Positions 7,655 to 14,380 of a stretch of 24,771 nt of DNA are shown here, in pieces. Source of the DNA: JAGNZR01 sp051652785 (GTDB lineage: Bacteria > Fusobacteriota > Fusobacteriia > Fusobacteriales > Fusobacteriaceae); assembly GCA_051652785.1 (NCBI GenBank), contig JBOFUX010000015.1, positions 1-24,771 on the forward strand, read 5' to 3'. Below the pieces are notes generated by a model. That model saw nothing but the letters and a program-made list of their open reading frames with translations, did no database searches and was not told where the DNA came from. Each line of letters opens with the position of its first letter. Within the stretch, counting starts at the first letter, position 1. The position numbers and the translations under genes are program-made.

Positions 7655-8845
7655 ATGGAATTGTCAAACAGAATAAAGAGATTGAGAACCTCTCCTGTAA
7701 GAAAACTTGTTTCATACAGTGAGGCAGCAATAAAAGCAGGAAAAAAATTATATTATTTAAATATAGGTCAACCAGACATAGAAACCCCTAAAGTATTTTT
7801 TGAGGCTATAGCAAATTATAGAGAACCTGTTTTAAAGTATGCTCATTCAGCTGGGCTAAAAGAATTGAGAGAGGGGATAAAAAAGTATTATGAAAAAAAA
7901 GAAATGAATTATTTACTAGAGGAAATTTTAATAGTAAATGGAGGGAGCGAAGCTCTTCAATTTGTTTTAATGTCTATTTGTGATGAAGATGATGAAATTT
8001 TAATAGCTGAACCTTATTATGCAAATTACAATAGTTTTTTTGATACTCTAAAAATTAAGTTAAATGCTGTAAGAACATATGCTGAAAATGGATTTCACTT
8101 GCCTTCATTAGAAGAAATGGAAGCAAAAATAACTTCGAAAACTAAAGCTATAATGTTGTCAAATCCTGGAAATCCAACTGGTGTTGTCTATACAATGGAA
8201 GAAATGGAAAAAATTGCAATTTTAGCTAAAAAATACAATTTATATATAATAAGTGATGAAGTTTATAGAGAGTTTGTTTACGGGAAGAATAAAGCAATAA
8301 GTTTTGGAACATATAAAGAATTGGAACAAAATGTTATAATTATTGATTCAATTTCAAAAAGATATTCAGCTTGTGGTGCAAGAGTGGGCTGTATAATAAG
8401 TAAAAATAAAGAATTTATGGATGTTATATATAAACTTTGTCAATCAAGACTTTCTGTGCCAACTTTAGAAATGGTAGGAGCAACTGCATTATATAACCTT
8501 CCTGAAGATTATTTAGAAAAAGCAAAACTAGAGTATGGAAAGAGAAGAAATGTAATATTCGAAGAACTTTCTAAGATGGAAGGTGTAACAACGAAAGAAC
8601 CAGAGGGGGCATTTTATGCTGTTGTAAAATTACCAATAAAAAATGCAGAAGAATTTGTTATATGGCTACTGACAGACTTTGATATAGATGGAGAATCTAT
8701 AATATTAACTCCTGTAGAGGGATTTTATTCAACGCCAGGTGTAGGATTAGATGAAGTGAGAATATCTTATGCTATAAAAGAAAAAGATTTAATAAAAGCT
8801 ATGAAAATTTTAAGAGAAGGATTGATAAAATATAAAAATAAATAA
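7655..8845 (+). CDS. Class I/II PLP-dependent aminotransferase
   Basis: A 396-residue cytoplasmic fold-type I aminotransferase. Visible features are GQPDIETP (38-45), SNPGNPTGVVY (169-179), SDEVYREFVYG (200-210, with the pyridine-binding D201) and the Schiff-base lysine K235 in SISKRYSACGARVGC. VRISYA near the C-terminus should hold the carboxylate-binding Arg. The start at 7655 follows TGGAGGT (7641-7647); the frame is open further to a TTG at 7640, which lies upstream of and overlaps that ribosome binding site, so it is rejected. Family resemblance is to aspartate/aromatic aminotransferases, but the amino donor cannot be read from sequence. It shares a transcript with the GntR regulator 12 nt downstream. 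Confidence 0.88.
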   Translation: MELSNRIKRLRTSPVRKLVSYSEAAIKAGKKLYYLNIGQPDIETPKVFFEAIANYREPVLKYAHSAGLKELREGIKKYYEKKEMNYLLEEILIVNGGSEALQFVLMSICDEDDEILIAEPYYANYNSFFDTLKIKLNAVRTYAENGFHLPSLEEMEAKITSKTKAIMLSNPGNPTGVVYTMEEMEKIAILAKKYNLYIISDEVYREFVYGKNKAISFGTYKELEQNVIIIDSISKRYSACGARVGCIISKNKEFMDVIYKLCQSRLSVPTLEMVGATALYNLPEDYLEKAKLEYGKRRNVIFEELSKMEGVTTKEPEGAFYAVVKLPIKNAEEFVIWLLTDFDIDGESIILTPVEGFYSTPGVGLDEVRISYAIKEKDLIKAMKILREGLIKYKNK

Positions 8846-8857
8846 AAAAGGTGAAAA

Positions 8858-9520
8858 ATGAAAGTGATAAAAATGAAATCTGCAAGAGAGCAAGTTTACG
8901 ATAAGTTAAAAGAAATGATAGGGGAAGGAAAAATATCTCAAGGTCAAAGAATCGTTGAATTAGAATATGCTAATTATTTTAAAACTAGTAGAACTCCTGT
9001 AAGAGAAGCATTAAGAATGTTAGAATTAGAAGGACTTTTAGAAGAAAGTTCAAATGGGGGAATGGCAGTAAAAAAAATAACAAAAAAAGATATTTTAGAG
9101 ATTTTTGAAATAAGAATAGCTTTGGAAGGTATTATATTAAAAGAAATAATTGAAAAAAATAATAAAAATAACATAAAAAAACTTGAAAAAATAATAAATT
9201 TAACAAAAGAAAGTATAGAAAGAGAGGCTAAAACTAATGATGTTTTTAAACTGTTCTCTCAATTAAATGAGGCTATTTACAGTATTTCTGAATATTCTAG
9301 AGTTGTAAATTTAATAAAAAATATAAATATGTATTTGAAAATATTTAGACGTTATTCGGTTGATGATTTAGCAAGAAGATTATTTGCATACAGAGAACAT
9401 GTTGCCATTGTAGAGTCACTGAAAAATAATGACTTAAAAACTGCCTTAGAATTAAATGAAAGACATCTAAAAGGATCAAGAGATTTTTTAATTAAAAATT
9501 TTAATAAAGATATATTATAA
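8858..9520 (+). CDS. GntR-family regulator, FadR/FCD subfamily, probable regulator of the oad-cit operon
   Basis: This 220-residue protein has a winged helix-turn-helix (about 8-73; TSRTPVREALRMLELEGLLE at 43-62), then a helical FCD effector domain. FCD domains usually bind a metal through Asp and three His. Here H181 and H203 are present, but the normal D-x-x-F-H segment reads FSQLN (133-137), so the Asp and first His are lost. Ligand sensing may thus be unusual. An AAGGTG ribosome binding site precedes the ATG. It lies just upstream of the citrate operon, whose promoter carries a TGTATACA palindrome of the type bound by this subfamily. Regulation of that operon is an inference. Confidence 0.82.
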   Translation: MKVIKMKSAREQVYDKLKEMIGEGKISQGQRIVELEYANYFKTSRTPVREALRMLELEGLLEESSNGGMAVKKITKKDILEIFEIRIALEGIILKEIIEKNNKNNIKKLEKIINLTKESIEREAKTNDVFKLFSQLNEAIYSISEYSRVVNLIKNINMYLKIFRRYSVDDLARRLFAYREHVAIVESLKNNDLKTALELNERHLKGSRDFLIKNFNKDIL

Positions 9521-9569
9521 AAAAGATTATATGATATTTTAAAAATTAAAATAAATTCTATCAAATAAC

Positions 9570-9589
9570 AATAAAAATAAATTTTTATT
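9570..9589 (+). terminator. Weak AT-only hairpin after gntR
   Basis: AATAAAAA (9570-9577) pairs perfectly with TTTTTATT (9582-9589) across a 4-nt loop. It has no G or C and no long T-run after it, so termination would be inefficient. It is the only candidate terminator I see after the aminotransferase-gntR transcript. Confidence 0.25.
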
Positions 9590-9598
9590 TAATAAGTT

Positions 9599-9649
9599 CT
9601 AGTGCCATCCTCCATCAATGAGAAGGAATGCTACTATTTCAGATTCTAA
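9599..9649 (-). pseudogene. Possible decayed C-terminus of a short-chain dehydrogenase
   Basis: Read on the minus strand, these codons give LESEIVAFLLIDGGWH followed by a TAG. Many short-chain dehydrogenases end in a strand followed by (V/I)DGG(W/Y). An in-frame TAG lies immediately upstream, so no intact gene exists. The stretch also stands out as less AT-rich than its surroundings. Sixteen residues is too little for certainty. Confidence 0.3.
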
Positions 9650-9703
9650 CTATAGTTCTATATCAACTAATTTATAAAAACAAATTAATAAAAGAAAGAA
9701 TTG

Positions 9704-9733
9704 TTGACAAAATACTGATATTAGTAATATAAT
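9704..9733 (+). promoter_or_regulatory. Promoter of the oad-cit operon
   Basis: TTGACA (9704-9709) and TATAAT (9728-9733) are both perfect consensus boxes with an 18-nt spacer. Transcription should start near 9740, giving a leader of about 107 nt before oadA. A strong core promoter fits control by a repressor. Confidence 0.8.
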
Positions 9734-9748
9734 CATTGTATACAGTAT
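9713..9748. promoter_or_regulatory. Putative GntR/FCD operator region
   Basis: TGTATACA (9737-9744) is a perfect 8-bp palindrome at the expected transcription start. TTGTATACA followed by GTAT resembles the known B. subtilis GntR site (ATACTTGTATACAAGTAT). A second imperfect palindrome, TACTGATATTAGTA (9713-9726, 12 of 14), fills the promoter spacer. ATACTG (9712-9717) and CAGTAT (9743-9748) are also mutually complementary. The binder is probably the GntR protein encoded at 8858-9520. Confidence 0.5.
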
Positions 9749-9797
9749 GCCGAAAAAACAAATGAATTAATAATAATATAAATTAGGGAATCAAATC

Positions 9798-9854
9798 ATG
9801 AATAAACCGAGTATATTAATAATTAGGTTAAAGGAGGAGGATATTTTTGAATAA
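9798..9854 (+). CDS. Possible 18-residue leader peptide ORF overlapping the oadA start
   Basis: An ATG at 9798 with AGGGA (9785-9789) 8 nt upstream opens a frame encoding MNKPSILIIRLKEEDIFE, ending in TAA at 9852-9854. It spans the oadA ribosome binding site and overlaps the oadA TTG start by 8 nt, an arrangement suited to translational coupling to a weak start codon. I see no run of regulatory codons. It could also be a chance frame. Confidence 0.35.
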   Translation: MNKPSILIIRLKEEDIFE

Positions 9855-11238
9855 GCTAAAAATAACAGAAACAATATTAAGAGATGGACACCAATCTCTT
9901 ATAGCTACTAGGTTAACAACAAATGAAATATTACCTATCCTAGAAAAAATGGATCAGGTTGGTTATCATGCCTTAGAAGTTTGGGGCGGTGCTACATTTG
10001 ACGCCTGTATAAGATTTTTAAATGAAGATCCCTGGGAACGACTAAGAGAGATAAGAAAAAGAGTTAAAAATACAAAACTTCAAATGCTATTAAGAGGTCA
10101 AAATTTATTAGGGTATCGACATTATGGTGACGATATAGTTGAAAAATTTGTAGAGAAATCAATAAAAAATGGAATAGATATAATAAGAATATTTGATGCA
10201 CTTAATGATTTAAGAAATATAAAAGTAGCAGCACAGGCAACTAAAAAATATGGTGGGCACTGTCAAATCGCTATTTCATATACAATAAGTCCAGTTCATT
10301 CTACTGAATATTATAAAAAATTGGCAAAAGAAATAGATGAAATGGGAGCAGATTCCATTGCAATAAAAGATATGGCAGGTATTTTACTTCCGGAATATGG
10401 CTATGAATTGATCAAAGCAATTAAAACTGTAACAAATCTCCCTTTAGAACTACACACTCACGCAACTAGTGGAATATCAGAGATGCTTTATCAAAAGGCA
10501 ATAGAAGCAGGGATAGATATTATAGATACAGCAATTTCAACTTTTGCAGGGGGAACATCTCAGCCAGCAACTGAATCAATGGTTCGAGCGTTAAAAGGAA
10601 ATGAAAGAGACACCGAACTAAATTTAGGCTTATTAAAAGAAATAGCTGAATATTTTAAACCAATAAGAAAAAAATATTTAGATAATGGTACTTTAAATCC
10701 ACAAGCATTATTTACAGAACCAAGTATTTTAGAGTATCAGCTTCCTGGTGGGATGTTATCTAATTTAGTTTCACAACTTACAACTCAAAAAGCGGTTCAT
10801 AGATATGAAGAAGTATTGCGTGAAATTCCAAAAGTGAGAGAAGATTTAGGTTTTCCTCCCCTAGTAACTCCTCTAAGTCAAATGGTAGGAACACAAGCTG
10901 TATTTAATGTATTATCAGGAGAAAGATACCAAATTGTTCCAAAAGAAATAAAAGATTTTGTAAAAGGACTGTACGGAAAATCTCCAGCGCCTATGAATCC
11001 AGAAATAGTTTATAAAATAATAGGTGATGAAATCCCTTATACAGGTCGACCAGCTGATTTACTAGAACCAGAGCTAGAAACTTTAAAATTAGAAATAGGA
11101 AAATTGGCGAAAACTGATGAAGATATTTTAATTTATGCAATGTTTCCTCAAATAGGAAAAGGATACTTAGAAAATAGAGGAAAACCTAAAAATATTGTCC
11201 AAGAGATAAAGATACAGAACATAAATATAGTATTCTAA
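9847..11238 (+). CDS. oadA: Oxaloacetate decarboxylase alpha subunit, carboxyltransferase part only
   Basis: It transfers the carboxyl group of oxaloacetate to biotin, giving pyruvate. The 463 residues hold the HMGL-like TIM barrel: TILRDGHQSL (9-18, metal-binding D13), EVWGGATFDACIRFL (44-58), the expected carboxylated lysine K174 in AIKDMAGIL, and metal ligands H203 and H205 in LHTHAT. The conserved carboxylase domain follows, with LNPQALFTEPSILEYQLPGG. Classical OadA is near 590 residues with a C-terminal biotin domain; that domain is missing and sits on a separate gene at 11631. The start is TTG at 9847 after a near-perfect AAGGAGGAGG (9831-9840). No ATG fits, because the catalytic motif begins at residue 9. 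The alternative, a pyruvate carboxylase B subunit, is disfavoured by adjacent oadG and oadB. Confidence 0.88.
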   Translation: MNKLKITETILRDGHQSLIATRLTTNEILPILEKMDQVGYHALEVWGGATFDACIRFLNEDPWERLREIRKRVKNTKLQMLLRGQNLLGYRHYGDDIVEKFVEKSIKNGIDIIRIFDALNDLRNIKVAAQATKKYGGHCQIAISYTISPVHSTEYYKKLAKEIDEMGADSIAIKDMAGILLPEYGYELIKAIKTVTNLPLELHTHATSGISEMLYQKAIEAGIDIIDTAISTFAGGTSQPATESMVRALKGNERDTELNLGLLKEIAEYFKPIRKKYLDNGTLNPQALFTEPSILEYQLPGGMLSNLVSQLTTQKAVHRYEEVLREIPKVREDLGFPPLVTPLSQMVGTQAVFNVLSGERYQIVPKEIKDFVKGLYGKSPAPMNPEIVYKIIGDEIPYTGRPADLLEPELETLKLEIGKLAKTDEDILIYAMFPQIGKGYLENRGKPKNIVQEIKIQNINIVF

Positions 11239-11279
11239 TAAAGATTAAATGAGAAAATTATCAGAAAAGGAGGGGAAAT

Positions 11280-11603
11280 ATGAATAGTTTATTTGGAACA
11301 GAAATATCTATATACGAATCTATAATAGTAACTGCTATATGTATGGGAATAGTTTTTAGTGTTTTAATAGTTATTTCAGGTATCTTAACATTATTTAAAT
11401 TTATACCAGCAGAAATTATAGCGAAGAAAAATACTATTGAAGCTACTAAAAGTGAATCTGTTTTAGTAGCAGAAAATAGAAAAATTAATGTAGATGAAAT
11501 AAAAGAAGAAAAAATGGTTATAGCTATGTTAGTTGCCTCTATAGAGGCAGCAGCAGAAAATGAAAATGCATATATTAGAGTAAAGGGAATAAGAGAACTG
11601 TAA
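11280..11603 (+). CDS. oadG: Oxaloacetate decarboxylase gamma subunit
   Basis: A 107-residue protein with one N-terminal membrane helix (about 16-39, IVTAICMGIVFSVLIVISGI) and a charged cytoplasmic tail. It ends in the family-like stretch MVIAMLVASIEAAAENENAYIRVKGIREL (positions about 79-107). OadG anchors the alpha subunit and biotin carrier to the OadB membrane pump. AAGGAGGGG lies just before the ATG. Sequence identity in this family is low, so the call rests on length, topology, tail and position between oadA and oadB. Confidence 0.8.
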   Translation: MNSLFGTEISIYESIIVTAICMGIVFSVLIVISGILTLFKFIPAEIIAKKNTIEATKSESVLVAENRKINVDEIKEEKMVIAMLVASIEAAAENENAYIRVKGIREL

Positions 11604-11630
11604 AAAAATACTGAAAATGGAGATAAGAAA

Positions 11631-11981
11631 ATGATAAAAATATATAAAATTAAAGTTGCAGAAAAAGTTTATGAAGTAGAAGTAGAGTCAATAACTGAAA
11701 AAGAAGGAACGATACTATCTCAAGGAAAAAAAGAAATAGAAGCTCCTAAAGTGGTAGTACAAAATGGTGGAGTGAAGATAGAATCTCCAATGCAAGGGGT
11801 AATAATTGAAATATTAGTAAAAGTTGGAGATATAGTAAAAACAGGAGATACTCTTGCAACGCTTGAAGCTATGAAGATGGAAAATCCAATAGTTGCTTCT
11901 CAAGATGGAGTAGTAGCCTCAATAGTAGTCTCTAAAGGGACAACTGTAGATGGTGGAGATTTATTAATAACTTTATCATAA
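11631..11981 (+). CDS. Biotin carrier protein of the oxaloacetate decarboxylase
   Basis: A 116-residue biotinyl-lipoyl protein. The biotin-accepting lysine is K82 in LEAMKMENPI (78-87). A preceding hammerhead half, ESPMQGVIIEILVKVGDIVKTGDTL (51-75), and a following half, GVVASIVVSKGTTVDGGDLLITL, complete the barrel. The N-terminal 40 residues look like the short segment preceding the carrier domain in OadA/GcdC-like proteins. It carries CO2 from OadA to OadB. It needs a biotin ligase encoded elsewhere. It is the detached C-terminal part of a classical OadA. I leave the symbol blank because naming differs between species. Confidence 0.88.
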   Translation: MIKIYKIKVAEKVYEVEVESITEKEGTILSQGKKEIEAPKVVVQNGGVKIESPMQGVIIEILVKVGDIVKTGDTLATLEAMKMENPIVASQDGVVASIVVSKGTTVDGGDLLITLS

Positions 11982-12009
11982 ATTAAAAAAGAAACAAAAG
12001 GAGTATCAA

Positions 12010-13128
12010 ATGGAGTTACTGAAAAACTTATATTCTACAACTGGACTTGCTTTAATGACAATAGAACAAGCAATTATGATTGTAGTAGCATTATTTTTAA
12101 TATATTTAGCAGTAAAGAAACAATATGAACCTTATCTATTACTTCCTATATCTTTTGGAATGTTTTTAGTTAATTTTCCTTCTCCAATAAATGAAGGACT
12201 TATGGATCCCGGAGGGCTTTTATATATATTATATCAAGGTGTAAAAATGGGAGTTTATCCTCCCTTAATTTTTCTAGCAATAGGAGCAAGCACAGATTTT
12301 GGTCCACTTATTGCTAATCCTAAAAGCTTACTTTTAGGTGCAGCAGCTCAATTTGGGATTTTTGGAGCTTTTATTGGAGCAACTTTACTTGGAATGACAG
12401 GATCAGAAGCAGCTTCTGTTGGAATCATAGGAGGAGCAGATGGTCCAACCGCTATCTACTTAACATCAAAGTTAGCTCCACATATGTTAGGACCAATAGC
12501 AGTAGCAGCTTATTCTTATATGGCTCTAGTTCCAGTCATTCAACCACCAATTATAAGATTTTTTACAACTAAAGAAGAAAGACAAATAAAAATGACTCAA
12601 CTTAGAACTGTATCTAAAAGAGAAAAAATTGTGTTTCCTATTATAGTATCAGGAGTAGTAATTTTGATGATTCCTTCTTCAGCACCTCTTATAGGAATGT
12701 TAATGTTTGGAAATTTAGCTAAAGAGTGTGGACTTGTTCCTAATTTAGTCGAACATATGAAAGGTTCATTAATGTATATCATAACTATTTTTATAGGAAT
12801 AACTGTAGGAGCGACCACAAGTGCAGAAGCTTTTTTAAATATAGCAACAATAAAAATAATAGTACTTGGTCTTTTAGCTTTCTGTTTTGGAACTACAGCA
12901 GGAGTAATTTCAGGAAAAGTTATGTGTAAATTAAGTGGTGGAAAAATAAATCCAATGATAGGGGCAGCAGGAGTAAGTGCAGTTCCAATGGCAGCACGAG
13001 TAGTTCAAAAAATGGGGCAAGAGGAAAATCCAAGTAATTTTTTACTTATGCATGCAATGGGGCCAAATGTTGCAGGAGTTATAGGCTCAGCAGTGGCAGC
13101 AGGAGTTCTTTTAGCAATATTTAAATAA
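12010..13128 (+). CDS. oadB: Oxaloacetate decarboxylase beta subunit (sodium pump)
   Basis: A 372-residue polytopic membrane protein that decarboxylates carboxybiotin and exports Na+. The family motifs ASTDFGPLIANP (93-104) and GIIGGADGPTAIYLTSKLAP (138-157) are present; these hold residues assigned to Na+ and proton handling in the family. NPMIGAAGVSAVPMAARVVQ and NFLLMHAMGPNVAGVIGSAV near the C-terminus are also characteristic. It follows the biotin carrier by 28 nt with an AAAGGAG ribosome binding site. Its presence shows that citrate use here conserves energy as a sodium gradient. Confidence 0.93.
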   Translation: MELLKNLYSTTGLALMTIEQAIMIVVALFLIYLAVKKQYEPYLLLPISFGMFLVNFPSPINEGLMDPGGLLYILYQGVKMGVYPPLIFLAIGASTDFGPLIANPKSLLLGAAAQFGIFGAFIGATLLGMTGSEAASVGIIGGADGPTAIYLTSKLAPHMLGPIAVAAYSYMALVPVIQPPIIRFFTTKEERQIKMTQLRTVSKREKIVFPIIVSGVVILMIPSSAPLIGMLMFGNLAKECGLVPNLVEHMKGSLMYIITIFIGITVGATTSAEAFLNIATIKIIVLGLLAFCFGTTAGVISGKVMCKLSGGKINPMIGAAGVSAVPMAARVVQKMGQEENPSNFLLMHAMGPNVAGVIGSAVAAGVLLAIFK

Positions 13129-13177
13129 TATTTAATACATTATTTATTGATCAAAAAATCAAAAAAGGAGTTACAAC

Positions 13178-13480
13178 ATGGAGTTAAAAGTAAAGTCTAT
13201 TGCAGGTACTTTAGAATCTAGCGATATTCAAATTATAGTAGAACCAACTACTGATTCAGGAATATTGATAGATTTAGAAAGTGTTGTTATGGGTCAATAT
13301 GAAGAAGATATTAGAAAAGTTATATTAGAAGTAGCTAGTGAGATGGATGTTACATCAGCAAAAATATATGCTAATGATAAAGGTGCTATTTCAGCCGTTA
13401 TAAAAAGCAGAGTTCAAACAGCGCTGCATAGAGCCTCTCAACAAGATAAATATATTTGGAAAAAAGGGGGAAATAAATAA
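13178..13480 (+). CDS. citD: Citrate lyase acyl carrier protein (gamma subunit)
   Basis: A 100-residue small acidic carrier. The N-terminal AGTLESSDI (9-17) matches the family's prosthetic-group site, with Ser14 as the expected attachment point of the phosphoribosyl-dephospho-CoA arm. IYANDKGAISAVIKSRVQTALHRAS is also typical. It tethers acetyl and citryl groups between CitF and CitE. AAAGGAG precedes the ATG and the stop overlaps citE by one base. Maturation requires citX/citG and activation requires citC, none of which is in the window. Confidence 0.92.
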   Translation: MELKVKSIAGTLESSDIQIIVEPTTDSGILIDLESVVMGQYEEDIRKVILEVASEMDVTSAKIYANDKGAISAVIKSRVQTALHRASQQDKYIWKKGGNK

Positions 13481-14379
13481 TGAAATTAAGACGTTCAATG
13501 CTTTTTGTCCCTGGAAATAATCCTGCAATTATAAAAGATGTTCATATTTATAAACCTGATGCAGTAATGTTTGATTTAGAAGATGCTATTGCGGTTACAG
13601 AAAAAGATTCAGCAAGATTTTTAGTATATAATATGATAAATAAATTTAGAGACTATTACAAAAAGTTTAATATAGAAACTGTAGTTAGAATAAATGCATT
13701 AGACACACCTTATGGAGTAGAAGATTTAGAATTTATTGTTAGAGCTCAACCAGATGTAATTAGACTTCCCAAAACAGAAACAGCCCAAGATATTCTAGAT
13801 GTAGAAGCACATATAGCAAGAATTGAAGCAGAGATTGGAATTGCAGTAGGGACAACAAAAATGATGGCAGCAATAGAAAGTCCATTAGGAGCATTTAATG
13901 CTCGTGAAATATCTGTAGCTACAAAAAGATTAATAGGAATAGCTATTGGAGGAGAAGATTATGTAACTAATATGAAAACAAATAGATCTCCTGATGGGAT
14001 AGAATTATTAGCTGCAAGAGGAATGATAGTTATGGCGGCCAGAATAGCAGGAATAGCAGCATTAGATACTGTATATTCAGATGTTAATAACGATGAAGGT
14101 TTTTTAAGAGAAGCAAACTTAATTAAACAAATGGGGTTTGATGGAAAATCTTTAATTCATCCAAGACAGGTAGAACTTGTTCATGGGGTTTATACTCCAA
14201 AAGAAATAGAGATAAAAAAAGCAAATAAAATAATAATAGCTACATCTGAAGCAGAAGCAGCAGGATTAGGAGTGTTTACTGTAGATGGAAAAATGGTTGA
14301 TAGACCTATAATTGAAAGAGCAAAGCATGTTTTAGCACTGGCTAAAGCAGCAGGAGTAAATATAGGAGGAGACAACTAA
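13480..14379 (+). CDS. citE: Citrate lyase beta subunit (citryl-ACP lyase)
   Basis: A 299-residue TIM-barrel enzyme that splits citryl-ACP to acetyl-ACP and oxaloacetate. Family motifs are RRSMLFVPGNNP (3-14), DAVMFDLEDAIAVTEKDSAR, VVRINALDTPYG, MMAAIESPLGAFNA and GGEDYVTNMKTNRSPDGIEL, which include the acidic metal ligands. Length is normal. It starts at the TAATG junction with citD and ends one base before citF. Related lyases for citramalate or malyl-CoA have the same fold; the citDEF set excludes a lone CoA lyase, but not citramalate lyase. Confidence 0.92.
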   Translation: MKLRRSMLFVPGNNPAIIKDVHIYKPDAVMFDLEDAIAVTEKDSARFLVYNMINKFRDYYKKFNIETVVRINALDTPYGVEDLEFIVRAQPDVIRLPKTETAQDILDVEAHIARIEAEIGIAVGTTKMMAAIESPLGAFNAREISVATKRLIGIAIGGEDYVTNMKTNRSPDGIELLAARGMIVMAARIAGIAALDTVYSDVNNDEGFLREANLIKQMGFDGKSLIHPRQVELVHGVYTPKEIEIKKANKIIIATSEAEAAGLGVFTVDGKMVDRPIIERAKHVLALAKAAGVNIGGDN

Positions 14380-14380
14380 T

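Larger units (their letters stand above)
9521..9846. other. Control region between gntR and oadA (326 nt)
   Basis: In order: an AT-only hairpin (9570-9589), a slightly GC-richer stretch resembling a dehydrogenase C-terminus on the minus strand (9599-9649), a 10-bp palindrome AACTATAGTT (9648-9657), the oad-cit promoter (9704-9733) with two palindromes, a possible leader ORF (9798-9854), and a strong AAAGGAGGAGG-type ribosome binding site (to 9840). Confidence 0.7.
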
